64,000 bases of DNA from Allobaculum stercoricanis DSM 13633. Lineage in GTDB: Bacteria > Bacillota_I > Bacilli_A > Erysipelotrichales > Erysipelotrichaceae. Shown here piece after piece: positions 52,968 to 61,304 of this stretch (its first letter is position 1; each line of letters starts with the position of its first letter). Both the position numbers and the translations under genes were made by a program. Below the pieces are notes generated by a model, which was given only the letters and a program-made list of their open reading frames with translations, did not search any database and was not told the origin of the DNA. Location: contig NZ_KB913034.1 of NCBI RefSeq assembly GCF_000384195.1, forward strand, positions 539,873 through 603,872, written 5' to 3'.

Positions 52968-53879
52968 ATGAAACGTTTGTTAAACTGTGACACATCTGAT
53001 TTAGTCAAAATGAATAAAGCGGATAAACTTGAAGCAATTGAAGCAAGTGAAGGACGCGTTATCGTTCAAGAATTATCTTTATTCCACAAAACTCAAATTT
53101 TAGGTCCATTAAGTGATGCTGAAGTGGCATGCGCTTTTGGTGCTGACTTATTGTTGTTCAATGCATTTGATTGCGAAAATCCTTATATCGCTGGTGTTGA
53201 AGCCGAACCAAGTGAAGTTGTGCGTAAAGTAAAACATCTTACTGGACGCATGGTGGGATTGAACTTAGAACCAGTTGGAAAATCCGAAATGATCGGAAAA
53301 CAGGAAAGCATGGTCAACGGTCGTAAAGCAACGATCGAAAATGCCCGTAAAGCCAAAGAATTAGGATTTGACTTTATTTTATTAACAGGAAATCCAGGAA
53401 CAGGTGTTGATAATGCAGCAATTATTGAAGCATTAAAACAGATGAAAAGCGAAGTGGGCGATGATCTCATTTTAATGGCAGGGAAAATGCATGCTGCTGG
53501 TTCTAAAAAAGAAGCTGGATGCAATATTGTCACAAAAGAACAAATCAACGAATTTATCAGTGCTGGAGCAGATGTCATTTTACTTCCAGCACCAGGTACA
53601 GTTCCTGGTGTTACATTCGAATTCGTTAAAGATATGGTGGAATACATTCATGAAAATGGAAAATTGACTTTAACAGCAATCGGAACTTCTCAAGAAAGTG
53701 CATCTAAAAATACGATTGAACAGATTGCTTTAATGTGCAAAATGACAGGTACAGATTTACATCACGTAGGAGATGCGGGTATTGGCGGAATGGATCCAGA
53801 AAACTTGATGGCCTACAGCGTTACAATTCGTGGTAAACGTCATACTTGGACACGCATGGCGCGTTCGATTAACCGTTAG
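52968..53879 (+). CDS. TIM-barrel-like protein of unknown function (DUF7916-like)
   Basis: A 303-residue soluble protein that reads like a TIM barrel, with repeating strand-turn segments: FGADLLLFNAFD, GRMVGLNLEP, GFDFILLTGNPGTG, DDLILMAGKMHAAG, AGADVILLPAPGTVPG, LTLTAIGTSQESAS, and HHVGDAGIGGM. It resembles a family often loosely labelled haloacid dehalogenase-like or DUF7916, found near sugar-uptake genes; I see no HAD motifs. GAAAGGATT lies upstream. It precedes the MupG-like gene by 211 bases with a terminator between. Activity unknown. Confidence 0.7.
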   Translation: MKRLLNCDTSDLVKMNKADKLEAIEASEGRVIVQELSLFHKTQILGPLSDAEVACAFGADLLLFNAFDCENPYIAGVEAEPSEVVRKVKHLTGRMVGLNLEPVGKSEMIGKQESMVNGRKATIENARKAKELGFDFILLTGNPGTGVDNAAIIEALKQMKSEVGDDLILMAGKMHAAGSKKEAGCNIVTKEQINEFISAGADVILLPAPGTVPGVTFEFVKDMVEYIHENGKLTLTAIGTSQESASKNTIEQIALMCKMTGTDLHHVGDAGIGGMDPENLMAYSVTIRGKRHTWTRMARSINR

Positions 53880-53897
53880 TGAGAAAGATACAATTCA

Positions 53898-53928
53898 AAA
53901 GGAAAGGGATGCCTTTCCTTTTTCTTTA
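53898..53928 (+). terminator. Terminator after the TIM-barrel gene
   Basis: AAAGGAAAGG (53898-53907) and CCTTTCCTTT (53912-53921), four-base loop, then Ts. Confidence 0.85.
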
Positions 53929-54090
53929 AAGACAAAAGTTGAGGGAAAAGATCACCTAACGCAAGGATAAAAATTTCATTCTTTTTTGATAGGTTTTGTT
54001 TATACTAAAAAATAAGAGAACATTCATCAAATTGATTTTATAGAAAATGTTTTATGGAAAGCGAAATTGAACGAGATCTAAGGAGGACAC

Positions 54091-55179
54091 ATGGCAAGAC
54101 TTGGGATTTCAATTTATCCAGAACACGATAGTGTTGAAAGAATTAAACAGTATATTGATGATGCTGCAAAATTTGGTTTTACAAGAATTTTTTCTTGTCT
54201 TTTATCTGTTGAAGGAAAAAGTGCAGATGAAATCATTGCAGAATTTCGTCCTTTGAATGACTATGCGCATGAACGAGGAATGGAAATTATTTATGACGTT
54301 GCTCCACCTGTATTAAAAAAATTAGGTGTTGAATGGAATAACTTACAATTCTTTAAAGATATGCATGCAGATGGCATTCGTTTAGATGAAGGTTATGGCG
54401 GATTAACCGAAGCATTAATGACTTGCAACCCACAAGGGTTAATCATTGAATTGAATGCAAGTATGGGAAATGGTTATATTGCGAACATTTGTTCCCACCA
54501 TCCTGATGTTTCTCATTTAGTCACTTGTCACAACTTCTATCCACAACGTTATTCGGGATTATCATTGGAACACTTTAGAAAATGCAATGCGGATATTAAA
54601 GCGCTGAATTTGAAAATTGCAGCATTTATCGGTTCTAGTCGCCCAGGAACATTTGGTCCATGGCCTGTGAATGAAGGACTTTGCACATTAGAAGATCACC
54701 GTGATTTACCACTCGATGCGCAAGCTCGTTTATTAATTGCAGAAGGAACGATTGACGATATTTTAATCGCAAACTGCTATGCAACTGTCGAAGAATTAGA
54801 AGCGTTAAGCAAATTACAGCCAGGTGTATTAAATCTCAAACCTATTCTTGAAAAAGAATTACAACCTGGTGAATATAAAGTTCTTTATGAACACGAACAC
54901 CATGTTCGTGGCGATATCTCTGCGTATGCAGCACGCAGTTCAAATCCACGTGTAACTTATGCAAATGAAACGATCAAACCAGAAAACTGTCGTGAATTAA
55001 AACGTGGTGATTTTGTCATCTTGAATGACGGTTATGGCCGTTATAAAGGGGAACTACATATCGTAACGAAAGATATGCCAGCGGATCCTCGTAAAAACGT
55101 CATTGGTCATTTACCAGAAGAAGAACTCGGTCTTTTAGAAGCATTAGTCCCATGGCGTCCATTTGTCATTAATCGCTAA
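54091..55179 (+). CDS. MupG-like 6-phospho-N-acetylmuramidase (DUF871)
   Basis: A 362-residue protein of the MupG/DUF871 family: a TIM barrel followed by a smaller C-terminal domain. MupG of Staphylococcus aureus cleaves 6-phospho-MurNAc-GlcNAc in cell-wall recycling. Family stretches include the N-terminal LGISIYPEHDSVERIKQYI, IFSCLLSVEG, GIRLDEGYGG, IELNASMGNG, CHNFYPQRYSGLS, and the C-terminal NDGYGRYKGELHIV. AAGGAGG precedes ATG. No PTS, MurQ or MurR genes are next to it here, so its recycling role rests on homology alone. Confidence 0.85.
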   Translation: MARLGISIYPEHDSVERIKQYIDDAAKFGFTRIFSCLLSVEGKSADEIIAEFRPLNDYAHERGMEIIYDVAPPVLKKLGVEWNNLQFFKDMHADGIRLDEGYGGLTEALMTCNPQGLIIELNASMGNGYIANICSHHPDVSHLVTCHNFYPQRYSGLSLEHFRKCNADIKALNLKIAAFIGSSRPGTFGPWPVNEGLCTLEDHRDLPLDAQARLLIAEGTIDDILIANCYATVEELEALSKLQPGVLNLKPILEKELQPGEYKVLYEHEHHVRGDISAYAARSSNPRVTYANETIKPENCRELKRGDFVILNDGYGRYKGELHIVTKDMPADPRKNVIGHLPEEELGLLEALVPWRPFVINR

Positions 55180-55216
55180 TGGGATCAAAAAACAAAAAAC
55201 AATCTTGACTCATCTT

Positions 55217-55258
55217 TTAAAACCATCAGTCTAATTTGGCGGGTGGTTTTGTTTTTTG
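55217..55258 (+). terminator. Terminator after the MupG-like gene
   Basis: AAAACCA and TGGTTTT arms with a T-rich tract after the right arm. Confidence 0.65.
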
Positions 55259-55400
55259 TGGCTATATGCAAAAGTAGAAATAAATTCTGACAAATTTAAA
55301 GGGAAATATGCGTAAAGCTAGCTACTTTACATAAAAATCGGTAAACTAAAAAAGCTAAAAGAAATAACAGCAGATATCCATGGAAATTCAAATGAATCGT

Positions 55401-55429
55401 TTGACTTTTTTTGGATATTTTAATATGAT
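55401..55429 (+). promoter_or_regulatory. Promoter of the infC-rpmI-rplT operon
   Basis: TTGACT (55401-55406), 17-base spacer, TATGAT (55424-55429). The transcript would start near 55436. Confidence 0.8.
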
Positions 55430-55435
55430 AATTCG

Positions 55436-55570
55436 GTAAGAAATGGAAAGAAGAAGCACCCCTTCTCACCTGATGTGTGAATGACACATGGGTCCTATGC
55501 CAAATTTCAATCAAATATATTGATCGAATAGGTATTTTGGGTGCGCTCTTTGCGCCCATTTTTTTATGAG
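55436..55570 (+). promoter_or_regulatory. L20-type ribosomal protein leader with terminator
   Basis: A structured 5' leader upstream of infC. It holds a hairpin around 55476-55501 (ATGTGT and ACACAT arms with flanking ACC/GGT) and ends in an intrinsic terminator, GGGTGC/GCGCCC at about 55537-55555 followed by seven Ts. In Bacillota, L20 binds such leaders to shut off its own operon. The position and gene order fit; I have not matched every conserved base. Confidence 0.7.
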
Positions 55571-55594
55571 TTCACGAAAGGAAGGTACTCACTT

Positions 55595-56185
55595 ATCAAT
55601 AACAGAAAAGTTGCCCCGAATAACGTCAATGACGATTTATTCAATGAACGGATTCCCTTCAGTAATGTACTGGTAATCGATGCCAACGGGAATCAGCTAG
55701 GAGTTAAAACAAAACGCGAGGCATTAGAAATTGCTTATCGACAAAACTTAGATTTGTTGTGCGTCGCTCCTAAAGCTCGTCCAGCTGTCTGCAAAGTTCT
55801 TGATTATGGTAAATACCGTTTCGAACAGCAGAAAAAAGAAAAAGAAGCTAAGCGCAAACAGCACACAGTAGAGCTGAAATCGCTCCGTCTTTCCCCTGTC
55901 GTGGATACGCATGATTTTGAAACGAAACTTCGCCAGGTTCGCAAATGGATTGAGCAGGGCATGAAAGTTAAAATTGATATGCGATTCCGCGGACGTATGA
56001 TGACTCGCCAAGATGTTGGTCGTCAGATTATGAATGACTTCCTTGAACAGGTTCAAGACATTGCAACGGTTGAAAAGAAACCATCCCTTGAAGGAAATAC
56101 AATGTCCTTGGTTATTGCGCCACAAAAGAAAAAGGCTGCACCTGCTCAAAACGAGAAAGCGGAAAAAACTCAGAACGACAAATAG
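55595..56185 (+). CDS. infC: Translation initiation factor IF-3, apparent ATC start
   Basis: A protein of about 196 residues that keeps ribosomal subunits apart and polices start-codon choice. It contains NERIPFSNVLVID, GNQLGVKTKREALEIAY, DLLCVAPKARPAVCKVLDYGKYR and the C-domain KIDMRFRGRMMTRQDVG. The only in-frame ATG upstream (55541) lies inside the leader terminator stem. AAAGGAAGG (55577-55585) sits nine bases before an in-frame ATC at 55595, so a rare ATC start is likely, as known for infC in other bacteria, where IF-3 represses its own non-AUG start. The tail is Ala/Glu/Lys-rich. Confidence 0.88.
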   Translation: MNNRKVAPNNVNDDLFNERIPFSNVLVIDANGNQLGVKTKREALEIAYRQNLDLLCVAPKARPAVCKVLDYGKYRFEQQKKEKEAKRKQHTVELKSLRLSPVVDTHDFETKLRQVRKWIEQGMKVKIDMRFRGRMMTRQDVGRQIMNDFLEQVQDIATVEKKPSLEGNTMSLVIAPQKKKAAPAQNEKAEKTQNDK

Positions 56186-56225
56186 TCTTCTGAAAACTGA
56201 ACCATAAAGAAGGAGGAATACGACT

Positions 56226-56420
56226 ATGCCAAAAATGAAAAGCCACAGAGGCCTCGCTAAACGCGTTAAAAAAACTGGAAGTGGAAAATTAAAAAGATCC
56301 CACGCTTATACTTCTCACCGTTTCCACGGTAAGACTAAAGACCAAAGACGTCATCTTGCAAAAGCTACAACAGTAGATGCAACAGATATGAAACGTATCA
56401 AATACATGTTAGTGAAATAA
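56226..56420 (+). CDS. rpmI: Ribosomal protein bL35
   Basis: A 64-residue, very basic protein of the large ribosomal subunit, recognised by [34 protein letters not shown] and the C-terminal KRIKYML. Length is standard. AAGGAGG precedes ATG. Middle gene of infC-rpmI-rplT, with 40 bases after infC and 17 before rplT. Confidence 0.97.
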   Translation: MPKMKSHRGLAKRVKKTGSGKLKRSHAYTSHRFHGKTKDQRRHLAKATTVDATDMKRIKYMLVK

Positions 56421-56437
56421 GAGGAGGATAAGAGAAT

Positions 56438-56794
56438 ATGCCAAGAGTTAAAGGTGGAGTAGTTGCTCGTCGTAGAAGAAAAAAAGTTTTAAAACTTGCT
56501 AAAGGTTACTTTGGAAGTAAACATACCCTGTACAAAACTGCCAATGAGCAGGTAATGCACAGCTTTAAATATGCTTACAATGACCGTCGTAAATTAAAAG
56601 GAAATATGCGTAAATTATGGATTGCACGTATCAACGCTGCAGCTCGTATGAACGACATTTCTTATTCCAAATTAATGCACGGTTTAAAACTTGCTGGAAT
56701 CGAAATCAACCGCAAAATGCTTTCTGAAATGGCTATCCATGATGCAGAAGCATTCGCAAAAATCGTTGAAGAAGCTAAAGCAGCTTTAGCTTAA
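56438..56794 (+). CDS. rplT: Ribosomal protein bL20
   Basis: A 118-residue large-subunit assembly protein. Signature parts are the opening [52 protein letters not shown], and the C-terminal [22 protein letters not shown] precedes ATG. It is the probable repressor of its own operon through the leader upstream of infC. A terminator follows. Confidence 0.97.
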   Translation: MPRVKGGVVARRRRKKVLKLAKGYFGSKHTLYKTANEQVMHSFKYAYNDRRKLKGNMRKLWIARINAAARMNDISYSKLMHGLKLAGIEINRKMLSEMAIHDAEAFAKIVEEAKAALA

Positions 56795-56819
56795 TTCGAT
56801 TTCTAAATATATTTGAATA

Positions 56820-56855
56820 TTAGATGATCTTCTTTGTGAGGGTCATCTTTTTTTG
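56820..56855 (+). terminator. Terminator of the infC operon
   Basis: AGATGATC (56822-56829) and GGTCATCT (56841-56848) with one wobble, then a seven-T run. Confidence 0.85.
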
Positions 56856-56884
56856 TCTGACATAGGCCGGGAAAGGTAATAAAA

Positions 56885-56913
56885 AACAGAAGATGCGATT
56901 CATCTTCTGTTCA
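56885..56913 (-). terminator. Terminator of the BlaI-like gene
   Basis: AACAGAAGATG and CATCTTCTGTT with a five-base loop; six Ts follow on the minus strand. Confidence 0.85.
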
Positions 56914-56929
56914 AATGGAATGTTTTAGT

Positions 56930-57310
56930 TTATTGATCGTCTTGATTGGCGTGTAATCGGCTTTTTTGTTCGAGTAAAGCGGCCATGACGAGATCAATAT
57001 TTTTTTCGTTACCAAGCTCAGTACTTAATGCAATCATGATTGCGGGGATATCTGGAGACTCGATAACCGTACATAAATAATCGTAAAATTCCCTCTTAGG
57101 TGTAAAAGATTGTGAAGAGGTTGTGGAAGAATAGACACGTCCAGCTGGTTGGATCCAGTCTTTTTCAATTAAGTTGTGTATCATTGGATTTACTGAATTT
57201 GGTTTGATCTTTGTCGTTAGTGAAGCGACTTCTTTCCTTGTTAAAGGGGTCTCACTTCTCCAGAAAATCTTCATGATTTCAAGCTCTGCTTTTGTCAGTT
57301 CTTGAATCAT
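56930..57310 (-). CDS. BlaI/MecI/CopY-family repressor-like protein
   Basis: A 126-residue winged-helix protein. The start LTKAELEIMKIFWRSETPLTRKEVA and the recognition part PNSVNPMIHNLIEKDWIQPAGR follow the BlaI/MecI pattern. The C-terminal half, which mediates dimerisation in the family, is divergent. BlaI repressors usually pair with a BlaR1 sensor protease; none is present. The region upstream is non-coding and decayed, so its target is unknown. Confidence 0.72.
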   Translation of the reverse strand: MIQELTKAELEIMKIFWRSETPLTRKEVASLTTKIKPNSVNPMIHNLIEKDWIQPAGRVYSSTTSSQSFTPKREFYDYLCTVIESPDIPAIMIALSTELGNEKNIDLVMAALLEQKSRLHANQDDQ

Positions 57311-57540
57311 TTCGCAACGCTCCTTTTCTATGAATGCATAAGAGGTATAAATATAGCTTGACGATAAAGAGATTTTCTAAGTTATACAAGTTTGTTTGGG
57401 GCTCAATTATCTTTCATAAATAAGGGAAAGATACTATTTAAACGAATGAGTATAAATGGAACTTTATATATAAGAATTGGATAAATATTTATCCTAAAGA
57501 ATAAAAATATATTCTACAGAATAAATTTTTATTTACATAA

Positions 57541-58348
57541 AGAGATGATGATTTGAAAATATCGTTTATTTATTTGATTCGTGAATTGTTACGATTGATC
57601 CCTCCTTGTCGATATGAGAATCTATATGGCCATTTGTACAACATTCACAGTATCGAGATGGAATAGACACCTAAACATCGCCTGCATGATTTGTATCAAA
57701 ACAACTTAATCCTTAGTGGTCCGAAAGTGAAGTGCATTCTATACACAATCGAACAAAATCGAAAAGATACAATTCAATACCTGCATGCAATTGAGCTTCC
57801 ATCTTTGAATGAATGTATATGCAAAGTAGGATTGCGATTATGTGGAATAGATGATTGATCCAGAATCGCATCAGGTGAGATGGAATCCCGCTTTCAATTT
57901 CTTCGTCCAAATCCCTCAAAATCATTGTTACTGATTTATAATCAAAACACTATTTTAAAGAGGGGATTTTGATTTTGTTTACAATTTGATGCTTGAATGA
58001 AGCGATTTAAAACATGCTAATTTAAGCATTTTTAAGGACAACAGATTAGACTATGCTGGATGGATAGATGTTTGATTAAAGACAAAAAATAATGAATAGG
58101 TAAATTGAGAAAAGTGGCGGAAATTCGATTTTTACAAAAGGGATATTAAATTAGAACTTATACGAATACTGAAAATGATATGATCCCCAGAATCAACTCA
58201 TCAGAATATAAAATTTAAAATGGTGCTAAATGCGAATTAAAGATCCTTGAATTTGGATATAGTAAATCAACTACGAATTGGCGAATATGGGATATTATTC
58301 AAGTGATTGAGCGTATTATAGATAAAAACACAAAACTTATCTGTTGAG
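57541..58348 (+). pseudogene. Decayed coding region, family not identified
   Basis: No intact gene lies between 57311 and 58365, yet several plus-strand pieces read like protein. From TTG 57553 the frame gives about 36 residues, including RELLRLIPPCRYENLYGH, then meets TAG and goes on with LILSGPKVKCILYTIEQ to a TGA near 57856. Another frame continues with FNFFVQIPQNHCY, and a last piece ends WRIWDIIQVIERIID just before the csaA ribosome site. This looks like one or two genes broken by stops and frameshifts. The reading is by eye, and the original function is unknown. Confidence 0.4.
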
Positions 58349-58365
58349 CATAAAGGAGGTAAATT

Positions 58366-58695
58366 ATGATTAATATTGATGACTTCGATAAAGTTGACGT
58401 GAGAGTAGGTACAGTATTAGATGTAAAAGAAAATAAAAAGTCGAGAAATCCAGCTTATGTGTTAAGCATTGACTTTGGACCTGTTATTGGAGTAAAAAAG
58501 TCATCGGCACAGATTAAAACTTTATATCAACCAGAGGACTTGGTTGGTCGACAAGTAGTATGTTGTGTAAATTTAGAACCAATGCATATTGGTTCGGTGA
58601 AAAGTGAAGTTCGTGTTTTAGGTTCAGACTCCGAACAAGGTGTTGTACTTTTACAAATGTCTGAATCGGTAAAGAACGGAGATCGCATTTTTTAA
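58366..58695 (+). CDS. csaA: CsaA-like tRNA-binding-domain protein
   Basis: A 109-residue single OB-fold protein of the EMAP/tRNA-binding type, as in CsaA, a secretion-related chaperone of Bacillus. It matches the usual length, with VDVRVGTVLDVKENKKSRNPAY, LSIDFGPVIGVKKSSAQI, GRQVVCCVNLEPMHIG, VRVLGSDSEQGVVLL and NGDRIF at the end. AAAGGAGGT precedes ATG. It may be cotranscribed with the next gene, 33 bases on. Chaperone or tRNA-binding activity rests on homology. Confidence 0.88.
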   Translation: MINIDDFDKVDVRVGTVLDVKENKKSRNPAYVLSIDFGPVIGVKKSSAQIKTLYQPEDLVGRQVVCCVNLEPMHIGSVKSEVRVLGSDSEQGVVLLQMSESVKNGDRIF

Positions 58696-58728
58696 ATGCA
58701 TTGAAATCTATAGAGAAGAGGGTAGAGA

Positions 58729-59250
58729 ATGTTACAACAATTAACAAATCAAGAATTAAAAGATGTTGCTGACGTAATGTTTCAAACGCGTGTATCAGCG
58801 GGCGCGAAATTTTTTTCAAGAAAACAATCGATTTACTATTGCTTAGGATTTTCTTTTTTATGTATTTTGGCAAGTTCGCCTTTATCACAATTGAGTATTC
58901 AGCTCGGGCAATTTTGCTTGATGGTATCTATCCTATTGATGGCTCTTGCGGCTTATATTTTCTTTTATATTCGTGGCGTGAAAAAGAACGTGCAAAAGAT
59001 GGTGAAATCAAGAATTGGAGATCCTATTGAGGTTGTTGTCCATAATGATCATATTCGCTATAACAACCAAAATTTTGCATATAAAAATTTAAATCGAGCT
59101 TTTGAATATAAAAATCTCATCTTTTTGACATTCGGTCAGAATTTCATGGTAGTGAAATCGTCTGATGAAATTTTGAAGGTGATTAAAAATCATCAGAGGT
59201 TGAAATACGTTAGATATAAAAAGCCATTTAATTTGTTTGCTAACGACTGA
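58729..59250 (+). CDS. YcxB-like two-helix membrane protein
   Basis: A 173-residue protein with two adjacent transmembrane helices (about 38-56 and 63-84), then a C-terminal soluble domain of alternating strands (PIEVVVHNDHIRYNNQNF, LIFLTFGQNFMVV) ending in a basic tail. This layout is that of the loosely defined YcxB-like/PH-type membrane proteins of Bacillota, whose role is unknown. GAGGGTAG precedes ATG. It follows csaA closely. Confidence 0.65.
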   Translation: MLQQLTNQELKDVADVMFQTRVSAGAKFFSRKQSIYYCLGFSFLCILASSPLSQLSIQLGQFCLMVSILLMALAAYIFFYIRGVKKNVQKMVKSRIGDPIEVVVHNDHIRYNNQNFAYKNLNRAFEYKNLIFLTFGQNFMVVKSSDEILKVIKNHQRLKYVRYKKPFNLFAND

Positions 59251-59278
59251 TGAACAAATAAATAGAACGAAGTACAAA

Positions 59279-59334
59279 AAAGAGCTTTCTTCAAGACAAC
59301 AGGTTGTGAAAAAAGCGTTTTTTTGTACTTTTTT
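59279..59334 (+). terminator. Probable terminator after the YcxB-like gene
   Basis: GCTTTCTTCA pairs imperfectly with GTGAAAAAAGC, followed by GTTTTTTT. Confidence 0.6.
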
Positions 59335-59340
59335 AAATAT

Positions 59341-59423
59341 TTGACAATAATTTCACGAAAATCATAAATCCGTTCATAATAATGAAATTACGCTTGACAA
59401 CACTTTCACATGTTAGATATAGT
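59341..59423 (+). promoter_or_regulatory. Promoter region with a direct repeat upstream of the hyp-locus permease
   Basis: TTGACA (59394-59399), 18-base spacer and TATAGT (59418-59423) form a strong promoter. A similar block lies 53 bases upstream: 59341-59355 (TTGACAATAATTTCAC) resembles 59394-59408 (TTGACAACACTTTCAC). The repeat could be a second promoter -35 region or paired binding sites for a regulator. Confidence 0.6.
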
Positions 59424-59460
59424 GATTTTGAAAGAAAGAGATAAAAGAGTTGGAGGATTT

Positions 59461-60618
59461 ATGGAAAATCAACAAAAAGAATTACGCCATGTAAAAGCGA
59501 TTTCTTTAGAAACGTTTATTACTCTGGCAGTAATCGTCGGACTGTTCACTTACTTAGGTAGTGTAATGGGAATCGACAAAGTCTTCTCGGTTATGATGAA
59601 AACTGGGTTCGATGTATTAATTAACACATCATTCTACATTATGGCCGTAGCTATTTTAGCTGGAGCAGTTGCAGCTATCTTATCAGAATTTGGGGTAATC
59701 GCTTTGATCAACAAGATCATTTCTCCAGTTATGCGTCCTTTATTTGGTTTACCAGGGGCAGCAGCATTAGGAGCAACAGTTACTTACATCTCTGATAACC
59801 CTGCAATCTTATCCCTTGCAGAAGACGAAGGATTCAGCAAATATTTCACAAAAGCTGAAAAAGCAACTTTCACAAACTTAGGGACTACATTTGGTATGGG
59901 TCTGATCGTTACAGCTTACATGTTAAGTTTAGGTAGTGAATACTTCATGGCTGTATTGATCGGTAACATCGGTGCTTTCTTAGGTGGTGTTGTTTCCGTT
60001 CGTTTAATGTTAAGAAGTGCTAAAAAATACTACAACGAAAGTCCAAAAGAACGCGTTGTTGTTGAACATGATGAACAAGGTGAAACTCGTGTAATCCGTA
60101 ACGGTGGAGTATTCGAACGTTTCATGTCAGCAATGATGGAAGGGGCTAAATCTGGTGTATCTTTAGGTTTAGCTTGTGCTTCCGGTACTGTATTAATCTG
60201 TACATTCGTAATGATCTTAACTTTCGGTCCAGCTGGTGAAAATGGTGAATACTTAGGTGTTGCTTATGAAGGTGTTAAATTATTACCTACAATCGGACAA
60301 TACTTCTTACCAGTTGCTCGTGTTCTTTGGGGCTTCGATAATGCGGAAGTATTAGCATATCCATTCACAGCTTTAGGTGCTGTAGGTAGTGCGATGGGTA
60401 TGACTCAAGGATTCATCGACCAAGGATTAGCAAATGCACAGACTGTAGCAGTATTTACAGGTATGGGTATCTGCATGTCTGGATTCTTAAGTACTCACAT
60501 CGGTATGTTGGATACTTTGAAACAAAACCAATTCGTTAAACAAGCTATTTTATTCCAGTTAATCGGCGGTCTTTGCGCTGGTGTATTCGCAAACTACTTA
60601 TTCATTCTTCTGGGATAA
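59461..60618 (+). CDS. CD0519/CD1768-type membrane protein, probable transporter
   Basis: A 385-residue polytopic membrane protein with nucleoside-recognition (Gate) type segments, resembling the CD0519/CD1768 membrane family of Clostridioides. Helical runs include SLETFITLAVIVGLFTYLG, FYIMAVAILAGAVAAIL and a C-terminal LIGGLCAGVFANYLFILLG. Conserved-looking loops are VTYISDNPAILSLAED and FWGFDNAEV-like LWGFDNAEVLAYP. The frame opens at 59410, but TTGGAGGATTT precedes ATG 59461. It sits beside hypE-hypD, so import of hydroxyproline or a related amino acid is an attractive inference, not shown. Confidence 0.8.
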   Translation: MENQQKELRHVKAISLETFITLAVIVGLFTYLGSVMGIDKVFSVMMKTGFDVLINTSFYIMAVAILAGAVAAILSEFGVIALINKIISPVMRPLFGLPGAAALGATVTYISDNPAILSLAEDEGFSKYFTKAEKATFTNLGTTFGMGLIVTAYMLSLGSEYFMAVLIGNIGAFLGGVVSVRLMLRSAKKYYNESPKERVVVEHDEQGETRVIRNGGVFERFMSAMMEGAKSGVSLGLACASGTVLICTFVMILTFGPAGENGEYLGVAYEGVKLLPTIGQYFLPVARVLWGFDNAEVLAYPFTALGAVGSAMGMTQGFIDQGLANAQTVAVFTGMGICMSGFLSTHIGMLDTLKQNQFVKQAILFQLIGGLCAGVFANYLFILLG

Positions 60619-60625
60619 ATAAAAA

Positions 60626-60651
60626 AAATAGAGAGAAATTTCTCTCTATTT
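60626..60651. terminator. Bidirectional terminator between the permease and the XRE-cupin gene
   Basis: A perfectly palindromic AAATAGAGAGAAA/TTTCTCTCTATTT stem between convergent genes, flanked by an A-run on one side and Ts on the other. Confidence 0.8.
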
Positions 60652-61227
60652 CTTAAATGGATTTGGAGTATTAATCGTAATAAACTTTGCAGTTTTAGAA
60701 CCACAATTCTGCCAGTTATGAAGCTTAGTTGAATCAATCGTGATCGTATCTCCTGGATATAAATCGATTTGTTCACGATCTATGGTTACTCGAAGGTTTC
60801 CTTCGAGTACATAGATCCATTCATATCCTTCATGAGAATAGGTTTGAATATCGAAGTTTTCTATACCGGAAGGTTGTAGATGACATTCTCGAGGAAGAAA
60901 TGAAAGATTGTGAACAGAGTTGGATAACACACATGAATATAATGTTGGATTCACAACAGTTATTTTACGGTCATAAGTTCTTAATAGAGGAGAAAGGTCC
61001 TCTTCATCAATCTGGCGAGTATCCAAAATCTCTTGGATTGGTGTTTGTAGAGCATTCGCAATTTTCTGCAAAGAGTCGATTGCGACATTGGATAATCCAC
61101 GTTCCAATTGAGAAAGAAAACCAATCGAAAGATTCGTGCTTTCACTCAATTGTTTCAATGTGATGTTTTGTTGGTTACGAATCTCTTTGATTCTTGTTCC
61201 AACGCCGATGTTGGTGATTTCGGACAT
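60646..61227 (-). CDS. XRE-family regulator with cupin sensor domain
   Basis: A 193-residue transcription factor. Residues 10-65 form a helix-turn-helix of the XRE/lambda-repressor type (IKEIRNQQNITLKQLSESTN, IGFLSQLERGLSN); residues about 115-190 are a cupin barrel (SHEGYEWIYVLEGNLRV, LYPGDTITIDSTKLHNWQN). Such regulators bind small amino-acid or polyamine-type ligands in the cupin. TGAGGTATT precedes ATG. It is divergent from hypE and convergent with the permease, so it is the likely local regulator of the hydroxyproline genes. Confidence 0.88.
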   Translation of the reverse strand: MSEITNIGVGTRIKEIRNQQNITLKQLSESTNLSIGFLSQLERGLSNVAIDSLQKIANALQTPIQEILDTRQIDEEDLSPLLRTYDRKITVVNPTLYSCVLSNSVHNLSFLPRECHLQPSGIENFDIQTYSHEGYEWIYVLEGNLRVTIDREQIDLYPGDTITIDSTKLHNWQNCGSKTAKFITINTPNPFKK

Positions 61228-61255
61228 GCAAATACCTCATTTCTATTTACAAAAT

Positions 61256-61265
61256 CTAATGTTAG
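61256..61265. promoter_or_regulatory. Small palindrome in the regulator-hypE divergent region
   Basis: CTAATGTTAG (arms CTAA and TTAG) lies in the 77-base gap between divergent starts, where an XRE-type operator would be expected. It is short, so the assignment is tentative. Confidence 0.3.
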
Positions 61266-61304
61266 GCGATTACCGTTAAAAGTCAATTTCGAGGAGGCGG
61301 CAAG

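Noticed and set aside
55296..55559. Minus-strand frame opposite the infC leader
   Set aside because: It is the shadow of a structured leader and promoter on the plus strand.
57713..57925. Minus-strand 70-residue frame in the decayed region
   Set aside because: The plus-strand fragments look more protein-like; no ribosome site supports the minus frame.
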